This document shows positions 8,850 to 19,474 of a stretch of DNA of 64,000 bases, piece after piece. The DNA is from JAEUHO01 sp046350655 (GTDB taxonomy: Bacteria; Planctomycetota; PLA2; JAEUHO01). Location: NCBI GenBank assembly GCA_046350655.1, contig JAXMAB010000005.1, positions 124,001 through 188,000 of the forward strand. The letters run 5' to 3'. The notes under the pieces are model-generated. The model saw only the letters and a program-made list of their open reading frames with translations. It searched no databases and was not told where the DNA came from. Made by a program: the position numbers and the translations under genes. Numbering within the stretch: position 1 is the stretch's first letter; each line of letters starts with the position of its first letter.

Positions 8850-9279
8850 CCGCCGACACAGAGAACAGAGAGGAGAGAGGTGTCGGCCCACGGGCCTTGC
8901 GTCGGCGGAACCCGACAGCGCCCGGTGCCGACGGATCTCCCCGCTGCCGGACGGCCGAGGTGCCCCGGACAGGACCCATGGCCCGCATCGCCGCGGGACG
9001 CTTGACGATGTCCCCTCCCGGGGGGACGATTCCTCCGATGATCGCGGCCATCGCCCGACACCTGGCGCTCGTCCCGTTCGGTTGAACGGGCGCCCTCTAG
9101 CGTTCCGGCTCCGGAGCGCCCGTCGGTTTCGATCGGTTTCCGCGCGGCACCGTCCGCGCCCCGCGTCGTCCTCCCCCGCGTCGTCCGGCCCCACGGGGCC
9201 GCCGTCCGCCTCGTGAGGGCGCGCCCGTCCGCGCGATGTCCTTCTCTCTGACCGTGTGATCCGTCCCCGGAGACCCTCC

Positions 9280-10176
9280 GTGCGCAAGCTGCTCGCTCTC
9301 GCCCTGCTCGCCGTCGCCGCCACCCCCGTCGTCCCCACGCTCGCCGGCGGCAAGCCCGAGCCGGTGACGTCCGTCACCCTCGCCAAGTCGTGGGACGCCG
9401 CCGTCGAGGAGGCCAAGCTCCTCAACGTGCCGATCGTGGTGCACAGCCACGGCTTCTTCTGCGGCCCGTGCTGGGGCATGCACTCGGCGCTGATGTGCAA
9501 CAAGAAGTACATCGACTTCGCCAACGACAACACCGTCGAGGTGATCTCGCTCGACCGCCTGCAGGAGGGCATCGACAAGAAGGACCGCAAGGCCGACACG
9601 TACGAGGCGAAGGTGGACGGCCAGACCGTCAAGTACATGGTCGAGTTCCCCGGCCTGACGATCGAGGACATGCTCGCCCTCGCGAGCAGCAAGGCCGCCT
9701 CCTACAACAAGACGGGCAAGATCCCGTACACGGCCGTCGTCGACCCGTGGACGCTCGACGAGATCAAGAGCTGGAACGGCGGCCAGGGCGCCGGGACGAT
9801 CCAGGACACCGTCCTCGAGGCCAAGAAGGCCATGGAGAAGGAGCACGGCAAGGGCATCGCGCGCAAGGACCTCACGCTGGTCCGCGACGCCGCCCGCGAG
9901 GCCGACGCCAAGGCCGCGAAGGGGGACTTCGCCGCCGCGCTCGACCGCCTGGCGAAGCTCGACGCGAAGGCCGAGAAGTGGGCCGACGGGCTGAAGGAGA
10001 AGCTCGCGACCGCGAAGTCGAACGTCGTGGCCGCCGCCGAGAAGGCGCTCGCCGCGATCGAGGAGAAGAAGGCCACCGACGCGGCGGCCGCGAAGAAGGA
10101 GCTCTCGACCCTCGCGACCCGGCTGAAGGGCACGGGCCTCGAGGAGAAGGCGAAGGAGCTCCTCTCGACGCTCTGA
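9280..10176 (+). CDS. exported thioredoxin-fold protein with C-terminal helical domain
   Basis: The GTG at 9280 is preferred over one at 9256 because GGAG lies 7 nt upstream and the signal peptide (KLLALALLAVAATPVV, cleavage near residue 22) then begins properly. Residues 30-160 are thioredoxin-like, with CGPC at Cys61-Cys64 in HGFFCGPCWGMH; the following MHSALMCNKKYIDF is typical of DUF255-like or thioredoxin-7 proteins. Residues 185-298 form a Lys/Ala-rich helical or coiled-coil tail. It is probably a periplasmic redox protein; a thiol role fits the CGPC motif but the partner is unknown. Lower Arg and higher Lys content than its neighbours fits an abundant secreted protein. A perfect palindromic terminator follows. 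Confidence 0.75.
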   Translation: MRKLLALALLAVAATPVVPTLAGGKPEPVTSVTLAKSWDAAVEEAKLLNVPIVVHSHGFFCGPCWGMHSALMCNKKYIDFANDNTVEVISLDRLQEGIDKKDRKADTYEAKVDGQTVKYMVEFPGLTIEDMLALASSKAASYNKTGKIPYTAVVDPWTLDEIKSWNGGQGAGTIQDTVLEAKKAMEKEHGKGIARKDLTLVRDAAREADAKAAKGDFAAALDRLAKLDAKAEKWADGLKEKLATAKSNVVAAAEKALAAIEEKKATDAAAAKKELSTLATRLKGTGLEEKAKELLSTL

Positions 10177-10200
10177 TCGGTCCCCCGACCGTCGTCGGAG

Positions 10201-10234
10201 TCGGCCGCCCGGGCGCGCGCGCCCGGGCGGCCGA
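10201..10234 (+). terminator. hairpin terminator after the thioredoxin-fold gene
   Basis: A 34-nt perfect palindrome with arms TCGGCCGCCCGGGCGCG and its complement, followed by TTCCTT. It lies 24 nt after the stop. Confidence 0.75.
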
Positions 10235-10420
10235 TTCCTTGAACGGGGCGCCCGAGGTCGCGCGATCCCGCGGTATCGTCCCTTCCCGGCGTGTTCCCGC
10301 GGCTCGGACCGCGCCCCCTCCCCCGCACCCCCTTCCCCCCACCCGTCCGCTCCGCGCGCCCGACGAGGTTCCGATCCATCGACCCGGAGCGGCGGCCCCG
10401 CTCCCTTCCCGAGGTGACCC

Positions 10421-10891
10421 GTGCTCGACGTCGGCAAGAAGGCTCCCGCGTTCACCCTGCTCGACCAGGACGGCGCGAAGCGCAAGCTGTCGGAGTTCGC
10501 GGGGCGGTGGGTGGTCCTGTACGCGTACCCGAAGGACGACACGCCGGGCTGCACCCGCGAGGCGTGCGACTTCACCGCGGGGCTCGAGGGGTTCGAGAAG
10601 CTCGACGCGACCGTGCTCGGCATCAGCCGCGACACGCCCGAGAGCCACGCGAAGTTCGCGAAGAAGCACGGGCTGAAGGTGACGTTGCTCTCCGACCCGG
10701 ACCACGCGGTGCTCGAGGCCTACGGCGCGTGGGGCGAGAAGGTGCTCTACGGGAAGAAGAGCGTCGGCGTGATCCGCTCGACGGTCCTGATCGACCCCGC
10801 GGGGAAGGTCGCGCACCACTGGAAGAAGGTGAAGGTGGACGGGCACGCCGAGGCGGTCCGGGCGAAGCTCGCGGAGCTGTCGGCGGGCTGA
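10421..10891 (+). CDS. bcp: thioredoxin-dependent peroxiredoxin (Bcp/PrxQ)
   Basis: The 156-residue product has the length and layout of Bcp/PrxQ. It reduces hydroperoxides in the cytoplasm using thioredoxin. The peroxidatic cysteine is Cys44 in DDTPGCTREAC and the resolving cysteine is Cys49, five residues later as in PrxQ. FTLLDQDG, VVLYAYPKDDTPGCT and VLGISRDTPESHAKF are family signatures, and YGKKSVGVIRSTVLIDPAGK completes the C-terminal half. The GTG start is preceded by GAGGTGA. It may share a redox theme with the upstream thioredoxin-fold gene, but a strong terminator separates them. Confidence 0.95.
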   Translation: MLDVGKKAPAFTLLDQDGAKRKLSEFAGRWVVLYAYPKDDTPGCTREACDFTAGLEGFEKLDATVLGISRDTPESHAKFAKKHGLKVTLLSDPDHAVLEAYGAWGEKVLYGKKSVGVIRSTVLIDPAGKVAHHWKKVKVDGHAEAVRAKLAELSAG

Positions 10892-10940
10892 GCGCCCGCG
10901 CGGGGACGAGCTGCCGCGCCGGGCCCGGGGGCGCGCCGAG

Positions 10941-10969
10941 ATGACCGCCCCGGCGGCGCGGGGTAGCGT
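10941..10969 (+). promoter_or_regulatory. promoter of the DUF4011 helicase gene, likely leaderless
   Basis: ATGACC (10941-10946) as -35, 17-nt spacer, TAGCGT (10964-10969) as -10, then 8 nt to the ATG at 10978. Confidence 0.5.
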
Positions 10970-10977
10970 CGGTCGCC

Positions 10978-13900
10978 ATGCCCATCGAGCCGGCCCTCGA
11001 AGCGCTGCGGCGGCGCCTCCTCGACCTGACGCGTCGCAATCGGCTGCTCCACCTGCCGCCCGGCGCGCGCACCGTGCTGCGCGTCGTCGACGAGCGGCCC
11101 GCGCAGGTGTGGGCGGTCGTCGTGGACGAGGAGCGGCCGCTCCGCCTGCTCGCGCGCGAGGAGGCCGACCCGGCGCTGCGCGCGCGGCTCGACGCCGCGG
11201 TCGCCGACGCGCGGGCGCGGGGCGCCGACGAGGAGGGCGGGCTCGTCCTGCCGCCGCCGCCGCCCCCCGCCGACGGCGCGCCGCGGTCGGGCCTCGAGGA
11301 GCGCCATCGCGACCGCGCGCTGCAGACGTCGCTGCCGGCCGAGGCGCTCGACGCGCGGCTCCTGCGGCTCGAGCGCGCCGCGCGGCTGCACCTCGACGAG
11401 CAGGGCGCGAACGTCCTGCACCTGACCCTCGGCGCCGTGGACTGGCGCGAGACCCCCGACGGCCCGGCGTGCCGGGCGCCGCTGCTGTTCGTGCCGGTCG
11501 CGCTCGCGCGGGCGAACGTGACGAGCCGGCACGTGCTGAAGGCGATCGACGACGACCTCGTCGTCAACCCGTGCCTCGTCGAGCTCCTGCGCCGCACCTC
11601 GCGCGCCGGGCTCCCCGACTTCGACCCGGACGCGGAGGGCTTCGACGTCGTCGCGTGGCTCGCGCGCGCGCGCGAGGCCGTCGAGACGATCCCCGGCTGG
11701 GCGTACCACGACGACGTGACCGTCGGGCTCTACGCGTTCTCGAAGTACCTGCTCTGGCGCGACCTCGACCCGGCGACGTGGCCCGAGGGCGCGTCGCTCG
11801 CGGCGCACCCGCTCGTGCGCCTGCTCGTCGGCGAGCCCGACCCCGCGTTCGACCCGGGCCCCGGCGCGCCGGCCGCGACCTCGCTCGACGCGACGCCGCC
11901 CGCCGACGTCCTCCACGTCGTGGACGCGGACGCGAGCCAGGCCGCCGTCGTCGCGGCGGCGCGCGCGGGGTCGTCGCTGGTCGTGGACGGGCCGCCGGGC
12001 ACGGGCAAGTCGCAGACGATCGCGAACCTGATCGCGGGCTGCCTCGCCGACGGGAAACGCGTGCTGTTCGTCGCGGAGAAGGCCGCGGCGCTCGACGTCG
12101 TGCAGCGCCGCCTCGAGGCCGCGGGGCTCGGCGACTTCCTCCTCGAGCTCCACAGCGGGAAGGCCAGCAAACGCGCCGTCCTCGAGCGGCTCGCCCGCGC
12201 GCTCGAGCGGCCGACGGTGCCCGTCGCGCCGGCGGGCGGCGAGCCCGAGACCCTCGCGCGGGCGCGCGACGCCTGCGCCGCCGTGCACGCCGCGATGCAC
12301 GCGCCCGCGGGCCCGCTCGGCCGGTCGCCCTACGACGTGATCGGCCGGGTCGCCGCGCTCGCCGACGCGCCCGTCGCCGACGTGGACGTCGCGGGCGCCG
12401 CCGACGTCACCCCGGCCGCGCTCGAGGCGGCGCTCGAGGCCGCGGCCACGCTCGACCGCCGGCGCGCGCGCGTCCCCGACCCGCGGCAGGACCCGTGGCG
12501 CGGCGTCGGCCGCACGTCGGCGGACGACGACCTGCGGAGACGCGTCGCCGACGCGCTCCGCGCGCTGCCCGCGACGGTCGCGGCCGCGCGCGAGACCGGC
12601 GCCGACCTCGCGCGCCGCCTCGGCGTGGCGCCGCCGGAGGACGGGGCCCGCCTCGCCGCGCTCCTCGAGGCGGGGCGCGCGCTCGCGACCGCGGCGGGCC
12701 TCGACGCGTCCACGGCGACGGACGCCGCGTGGCTCGCGTCGGGCCCCGCGCTCGACCGGCTGGCCGCGGCGCTCGCGGCCCGTCGCGCGGCGGTGGCGGG
12801 ATGGTCGGCGGCGTTCCGCCCCGAGGTCGAGACCGAGCGGTGGAACGACGTGGCGGCGCGACGCGCGGCCCACGGCGGCTCCCTCGCGCGGTTCTTCCGC
12901 CCGTCGTGGCACCGCGACGGCGCGCGGCTGCGGCGCGCGATGCGGCCGGACGCGCCCCGGGACCGCGAGGCCCGGCGCGCGGCGCTCGAGGCGCTCGTCG
13001 CGTCCGGGCGCCACCGCGCGGAGGCCGAGGGCGTCGGGGCGCCGCTCGCCGCGCTCCTCGGCCCCACCTGGCGCGGGGCCGACACCGACCCCGCCGAGGT
13101 GACGGCCCGGCGCGCGGCGGCCCGCGTCGCGGACGGCGTCGTGCGCGACGGCCGCGCGACCGCCGCGGCCGTGGCCGCGCACGCCGTGCCGGAGGCCCGC
13201 GCCGCGCTCGGCGCGTCGGCCGCCGCCGCGGCCACGGCGCTCGCCGCGCTCGACGCGTGGGCGGCGGGGTTCGCGACGACGCTCGCGACGACCGACGCGG
13301 CGTGGTTCGGCGGCCCGGCGCGCGGCGTCGCCTTCGCCGCGCTCCTCGCGCGGCACGCGCCGCTCGGCGCGCAGCTCGACGCGCTCGACGACGCGTGCGC
13401 CTACGTCGAGGCGGTGCGGCGCTGCGAGGCGGCGGGCCTCGCGTCGTTCGTCGCGTGGTCGGAGACGGAGACCGGCGCGGCCGCGCGGGGCCGGTTCGCC
13501 GCGGCCGTCGAGCGCCTCGTGCTGCGCCGCGTCGCCGAGGCGCGGCTGGCCGCGTCGCCCGCGCTCGCGGCCTTCCGCGGCGAGGACCACGCGGCCGTCG
13601 TCGAGCGCTTCCGCGCGGCGGACCGCGCCGGGCTGCTCGCGAACCGCGCGCGCGTCGTCGAGCGGCTCCTCGCGCGCCGGCCCGACGTCGGGGCGGGCGC
13701 GACCCGCGCGACGAAGCTCGGGCTGCTGCGGGCGCAGATGCGGCTCAAGCGGGGCCACCTCCCGATCCGGCGGCTCCTCGAGCGCGCGGGCGACGTCGTG
13801 CAGGCGATCACGCCGTGTCTCCTCATGAGCCCGCTCTCCGTCGCGCACCACCTCGCGCCCGGCGCCGTCGCCTTCGACGTGGTGGTGTTCGACGAGGCGA

Positions 13901-15857
13901 GCCAGGTGGAGCCCGCGGACGCGCTGGGCGCGGTCGCGCGCGCGCGGCAGGTGGTGCTGTTCGGCGACGAGCGCCAGCTGCCCCCCACCAGCTTCTTCAC
14001 GCGCCTCGAGGGCGGCGACGAGGACGTCGCCGAGGAGGACGACGCCGCGGCCGCGGGGCGGATCGAGAGCGTCCTCTCGCTCGCGCTCGCGCGGCTGCCC
14101 GACCGCAACCGCGCGCCGCTGCGGTGGCACTACCGCAGCCGCGACCCGAGCCTCGTCGCGTTCAGCAACCGCGAGTTCTACGAGGGCGGCCTCGTCACGT
14201 TCCCGGCGCCGCGCGCGCGCCGGCACGAGGCCGGCGTCTACCTGCGGCCCGTCGCGGCCGGCGGGTACCGGCGCGGCGCGGGCCAGTTCGACCCGGCGGA
14301 GGCCCGCGCGGTCGCCGAGGCCGTGATGGCGCACGCGCGCGCGGTCGTCGCGGCGGGCGGCGCGGGCCCGAGCCTCGGCGTCGGCGCCATGAGCGTCGCG
14401 CAGCAGCGGGCCATCGAGGACGAGGTCGAGCGGCTGCGGCGCGACGACCCGACGAAGGCCGCGGAGCCGTTCTTCGCGACGGACCGCGACGAGCCGTTCT
14501 TCGTGAAGAACCTCGAGACGATCCAGGGCGACGAACGCGACGTCGTCCTGGTCTCCGTGGGCTACGGCGCCGACGCGTCGGGCCGGCTCACCATGAACTT
14601 CGGCCCGCTCAACCAGGCCGACGGCTGGCGCCGGCTCAACGTGCTCGTGACGCGCGCGCGGACGCGCGTCGAGGTCTTCTCGACGCTGCGCGCCGACGAC
14701 CTCCGCACGACGGACGCGAGCCCGCGGGGCGTCCGCGCGCTGCAGGCGTACCTCGCGTACGCGGAGCGCGGGGTCGCCGACGAGGACGCGCGACGCGCGG
14801 AGCGCGCGCACCCCGGCGGCTTCGAGACCGCGCTCGCGGCGGCGCTGCGCGGCAAGGGCCTCGAGGTGCACGCGTCGGTCGGCGAGGGGCCCGGCGCGGT
14901 GGACCTCGCCGTCGTCCACCCGGCGAGGCCCGACGCGTACGCGCTCGGCCTCGAGTCGGACGGCGACGCGTACCGCACCGGCGCGACGACGCGCGACCGC
15001 GACCGGCTCCGCCCCGAGGTGCTCGCGCGCATGGGCTGGAGGCTCGAGCGCGTGTGGTCCGCCGACTGGCTGCGCCGGCCGAGAGCCGTCGTCGACCGCG
15101 TCGTCGCGCGCGCCGCCGAGGCGGCCCGCGAGGCCGACGCCGCGGCCGCGGCCCGCCCGCGGTCGCGCCGCCGACGGCCCCCGCGGCCGCGCCGGCGCGC
15201 GCGGCGACCCCTCCGATCGCGACGCCGCTCGCCGCGATCCCGTCGGCGGCGACGACGTCCCGCCGGCCCGCCACGCCGACGGACGACGCGGCCGCCGCGG
15301 TCCCCGTCGGGTTCGTGCCCTATCCGGCGCGCGACGCGCGGCCCCTCGGCGACGTGGACGACCTCGTCGAGGCCCGGCCCGCGCGCGTCGCCGAGTGGAT
15401 CGCGGCCCTCGTCGCCCGCGAGGGCCCGCTCCACGTGGACGAGGCGCAGCGCGTGCTCGCCGCGGCGTTCGGCACGCGCGCGACCGCGCGCCCGCGCGAG
15501 GCGTTCGAGCGCGGGCTCGCGGGCCTCGTCGCGACGGGCCGCTGCACGCGACGCGGCGCGTTCCTGTGGCCGCCGGGCCTCGCGTCGGCGCCCGTCCGCT
15601 GGCGCGGCGGCGACTGCCCCGTCGTCGACCCGGACCTCGTCGCGCCCGAGGAGTGGGACGCGGCCGTGCGGGCCACGCTCGCCGCGGAGTTCGGCGCGCC
15701 GCGCGACGGCCTGGTCGCGGCGACGGTGCGCCGGCTCGGGTTCCAGCGCGGCGGGCCGCGGATCAAGGCGTCGGTCGAGGCGTCCGTCGATCGGCTGCTC
15801 GCGACGGGCGAGGTCGCGACGGACCCCCACGGCGACCTCGTCCTGCGCCGTCCGTGA
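10978..15857 (+). CDS. DUF4011 - SF1 helicase - REase - DUF3320 protein, one frameshift
   Basis: A very large DNA-processing protein. The N-terminal DUF4011 region (RRRLLDLTRRNRLLHLP at the start) is followed by an SF1 helicase core: Walker A GPPGTGKSQ (about 338-346), VVVFDEASQVEP (about 968) as motif II, GDERQLPPTSFF next to it, and later motifs LPDRNRAPLRWHYRSRDP and VTRARTRVEVF. A PD-(D/E)xK/Vsr-like nuclease domain follows (VDLAVVHP, LGLESDGDAY near 1326, RDRDRLR, ERVWSADWLRRP). Near 15165, in an Ala/Pro/Arg linker, the frame must shift by one base. The DUF3320 domain (GPLHVDEAQRVLAAAFG) is then read to the TGA at 15857. This architecture is recurrent and often found in defence regions, where a role against foreign DNA is proposed. 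The break may be an assembly error. Confidence 0.82.
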
Positions 15858-15875
15858 CCGCCGGGCCGCCCGGCG

Positions 15876-18800
15876 TCACCACACGCCGTGGAGCTGCCAG
15901 GCCGCCCAGTACCGCGGCGCGGCCCACTTCGCCTCGGCCCGCACCGTCGCCTGCGCCTCCCGGAGCGCCGTCGCCGCCGACGCGCCGGCCCGGAAGCGCG
16001 CGTGGAACGCCTGCATGAGCGCGCTCGTCGCGGCGTCGTCCACCTTCCACAGGGCGACGATCACGCGGGGCGCGCCCGCGACGAAGAACGCGCGCGCGAG
16101 GCCCAGCGGGCCCTCGCCCTCGACGACCTGCGCCCGCGCGGTCTCGCAGCCCGACAGCACCACGAGGTCGGCGCGGACCGGCAGCCGGTAGACCTCCGCG
16201 GCGGTGAGGAGGCCGTCGTCGCCCGCCTCCGGCGCGAGCGCGAGCGCCGAGCGCAGCGGCTGGCGCAGGTCCATCGACCCGTGGCACGCGAGGTGGACCG
16301 CCGACCAGCGCGGCTGCGCGACCACGGCCGCGCGGAACCGGGCCTCGGTCGCGTCGCCCCGCAGCAGCACCTCGGTGCCGACCGCCTTCGCCTCGACGCC
16401 GGTGCCGGGCAGCCGCACCCACGTCGTGGGGCGCGGCGCGCCGCGGGCCGAGCCGTCGTAGTCGGGGTCGCCGACCGCGAGCACCCCCTTCCCGGTCCGC
16501 GCGGCCTCGGCGCGCTGCCGCAGCCAGATGCCCGCCGACGGCGCGATCGCGACGTCCACGTCGGGCAGGAGCGCGGCGTAGGGCACGTCGAGCGTCGCGC
16601 CCATCGGGCACACGACGACCCGCCGCACGGTCGCGGGGAGCGCGAGCGGCGCGACGATCGCCGCGCGGAACGCCTCGAGCGTGCCCGGGTCGTCGGGGCC
16701 GAGGCCGCCCTCGAGCACGGGCAGCGGCGGGAGCGGCGCGACCCGGAGGCCCGCCGCCGTCGCCACGATCGCCAGCCCGCGGGTGCCGTTGGTGACGTAC
16801 GCGACGTACGCCTCGTCGGCGCCGAGCGCGCCGCGCACCTCGGCGGCGGAGGCGACGGCGGGGAACGCGAGGCCCGCGCGCGACTTCGCGTCGGCGGCGA
16901 AGCGGCCCAGCAGGTCGAGGTGGCGCGACCGCGCCGCCTCGAGGTCGAGGCGCCGCGCCTTCACCACGGCCCGCTCGCCGGCCGCGACGGCCTCCTCGAG
17001 CGCGGCCGCCGCGAGCGCTTCCGCGGAACGCGCCGCCTCCTCCTCCGCGACGGCGGCGGGCGTGGCGTGCGCGCCCGAGAGCGCGTCGCGCAGGCCCAGG
17101 CTCTCCGCGAGCGCCACCGCGCGCCCCCGCTCGGCGAAGGCGAACGCCCCCGCGAGGTCCGCGCGCGCGAGGCACGCCTCGACGCCGTAGAGCGCCGCCG
17201 AGGCCACGCGCGCGCGCGCCGACGAGCCCTCCGCGTCGGAGAGGAAGCGCCCGAAGCGCCACGACCGCTCGAGGGCGCGCTCGGCGTCGGCGCGGCACGC
17301 GTCCGCGTCGCCGGCGGCGAGGTGCGCGGCCGCCGCGGCGAGCGCCGCGTCCGCCTCGAGGTCGGCCGCGCCGACGTCGGCCGCCGCGGCGACGGCCTCG
17401 CCCGCGGCGGCGGCCGCCTCCGCCGACCGGCCGAGGGCGGTGAGCGCCCGGACCACGCCGAGCCGGGCCGTCGCGGCCTCGCGCGCGAGCCGGCGCGCGG
17501 TCGCGTCGGCGAGCGCGCCGCGGTGCTCCTCGAGGGCGCCGGCCGCGTCGCCCGCCGCGGGCGCGCGTCCGCGCGCTGCAGGCGCAGCACGACGGCGGTC
17601 GGCGCCGCGGGGTCGACGAGCGCGGCGGCCGCGTCGACGCCGCCGCGACGGCGTCCAGGTCGCCGTCGGCGCGCGCGACGACGGCGCCGAGCCGCGCGCG
17701 GTACGCGGCGTCGCGGTCGCCGGCGGCCTCGGCCTCGGCCGCGAGGCCGTCGTAGAGCTCGCGCGCCGCCCGCGGGCGCCGACGCATGGGCACGGCCCCG
17801 CGTCCATGCCGAGCTCGAACCGCGTGGCCCGCGGCAGCCGCCTGCGCCGCGCGCGCGGCGGAGAAGTCGGCGTCGGCCGCGGCGAGGTCGCCCGCGAGGT
17901 AGGCGCAGCGGGCCCGCGCCGCCCGCGCGCGCGCCGTCAGCGCGGCGTCCCCGACGCCGGTCGCGAGCGCGACCGCGGCGTCGGCGTGGGCCCGCGCGGC
18001 CGCAAGCGGCCCGGTCGCCGTGCGGACGAGCGACGCCTGCACGCGCGAGCACGAGGTCCTTCGCCGACTGCAGCCGCTCGAGGTCGGTCACCGCGCGCTC
18101 GGCGTCCGCGAGCGCCCGCAGGTCGCCGAGGGCCCACGACAGCGACGACGCGAGGCGTCGTTCGGTGGCCGCGGCGGCCGCAGGCCGCCGCCTCGAGCGC
18201 CTCGACCGCCGCGCGCCGCGCCGCGGGCGCCTCCACGCGCTGCCCCTCCGACGCGAGCAGCGTGGCGAGGCCGCGAGCGCGCGGTGCCCTCCCGCTGCCG
18301 GTCGCCGGCCCGCAGCGCCGAGGCGAGCGCCGCCTCCAGGGCGACGCGCGCGTCGGCGGCGCGCCAGGTCGCGCAGCACCTCGGCGCGGTTCACCTGCCC
18401 GAGGTACCGCTCGACCTTGGCCGCGTCGGGTCGGAACCGCGGCTCGCCGGCGTGGTCCGCCGCCCCCTGGTAGGCCTCGAGGGCCGCGTCGAGCAGCAGG
18501 AGCGCGTCGGCGCCGCGGCCCGCCTCGGCGAGCATCATCGCGCGCTCGCCGAGCACGTTGCCGAGGCTCTCGCGGTCGTCGGCCGCGCGCGCGGCGGCCT
18601 CGGCCCGGTCAGGGCCGCGCGCGCGTCGTCGGCGCGGCCCGACAACCGCAGCATCGCCGCGCGCTGGTGCTCGGCGCGCGCGACGCCGCCCGCGAGCCGA
18701 GCGCGGTCTCGAGGGCCGTCGGGCCGTCCGCGCACGCGAGGCCCGTCGCGAGGTCGCCGCGCTGCAGCGCGCGCCGCGCGGCCTGCCGCCAGGCCTCCGC

Positions 18801-19343
18801 CGCGCCGGTGCGCCACCCGAGGCGCCCGCGACCTCGGCGGCCGCGCGGTACGCCGCCACCGCGGCGGCGAGGTCGCCCTTCGCCGCGCGCCGGTCGCCGT
18901 CGACCGTCGAGGCCTCCACGGTCACGACGTCGTCCGGTCCGACCGCCTCGGCGCGCGCGGCCTCGGCGGCCGCCGCGTCGGTCGCGGCCCGTTGCCGCGC
19001 GAGCGCGGCGCGGCGCGAGGGGCCGACGGCGCCGCGGCCTGCGCCGCGACATAGGCCGCGAGGCCCTCGAACGCGGGGCGGGTCGAGGCGGCGGCGAACG
19101 CGCGCGCCGCGGCGGCGTCGCCCCGCGCGAGGAACGCGTCGGCGACGCGCCACAGGTCGGGGTCGTCCTCCGCCGCCCACCGCGCGAGCGCGGCGGGGTC
19201 GTTCGCGGCGGCCGCGACGGCCGCCACGCGCGCCCGAGCAGGTCCGCCGACGGCTCGCCGGCGGCCGCGCGCCCCGCCGCCGCCCCGACGACGACGAGCG
19301 TCGCCAGGAGCAGGCGGACGTGGCGCGACGGGGGCGTGCGCAT
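15876..19343 (-). pseudogene. exported TPR-CHAT caspase-like protease, many frameshifts
   Basis: The ATG at 19343 opens a signal peptide (VRLLLATLVVVGAAAGRAAAG). A TPR region follows, whose reading frame changes at about 19230, 19015, 18827, 18703, 18610, 18360, 18280, 18180, 18040, 17800, 17640 and 17575. From about 17570 to the TGA at 15876 the frame is intact and encodes the CHAT domain: HLACHGSMDL (His codon at 16281) and LSGCETA (Cys codon at 16146) are the catalytic dyad. CHAT domains are caspase-like peptidases; TPR-CHAT proteins act in several signalling or cell-death pathways. Between the indels the TPR protein sequence stays sensible, so either a poorly assembled stretch or very recent decay would explain it. 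It ends 18 bp from the helicase gene, tail to tail. Confidence 0.75.
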
Positions 19344-19474
19344 CGGCGCGAGCAGCGTACCCCCCGCCCCCGGGGCGGACGACGGTCTTGCGAGAAACGG
19401 CCCCGGGCGGGTATCGCTCGTGGAGGAAACCCCGGGGCGGGCGAAGCCCCCCGGGTCCGTCGGAGGTCGCCGCC

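Larger units (their letters stand above)
8663..9279. other. 617-bp gap with repeat elements and hairpins, no convincing gene
   Basis: The gap follows the PDZ gene. It holds two copies of the dispersed GC element (8715, 8830), a hairpin GGTGGCC/GGCCACC (8730-8752), a hairpin GGGAC/GTCCC (8758-8771), a stem GCCGACA/TGTCGGC (8852-8887) with a GA-rich 22-nt loop, and a sequence at 8891 repeated at 62943. Short open frames here lack ribosome sites and recognisable features. A structured non-coding RNA is possible but unproven. Confidence 0.5.

Noticed and set aside
8897..9085. 62-codon plus-strand frame in the gap before the thioredoxin-fold gene
   Set aside because: No ribosome site, no recognisable features, and it overlaps repeat elements.
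19388..19470. Possible riboswitch in the leader of the CnaB-type gene
   Set aside because: A GC hairpin is present, but I could not match conserved loops of any riboswitch class that I know.
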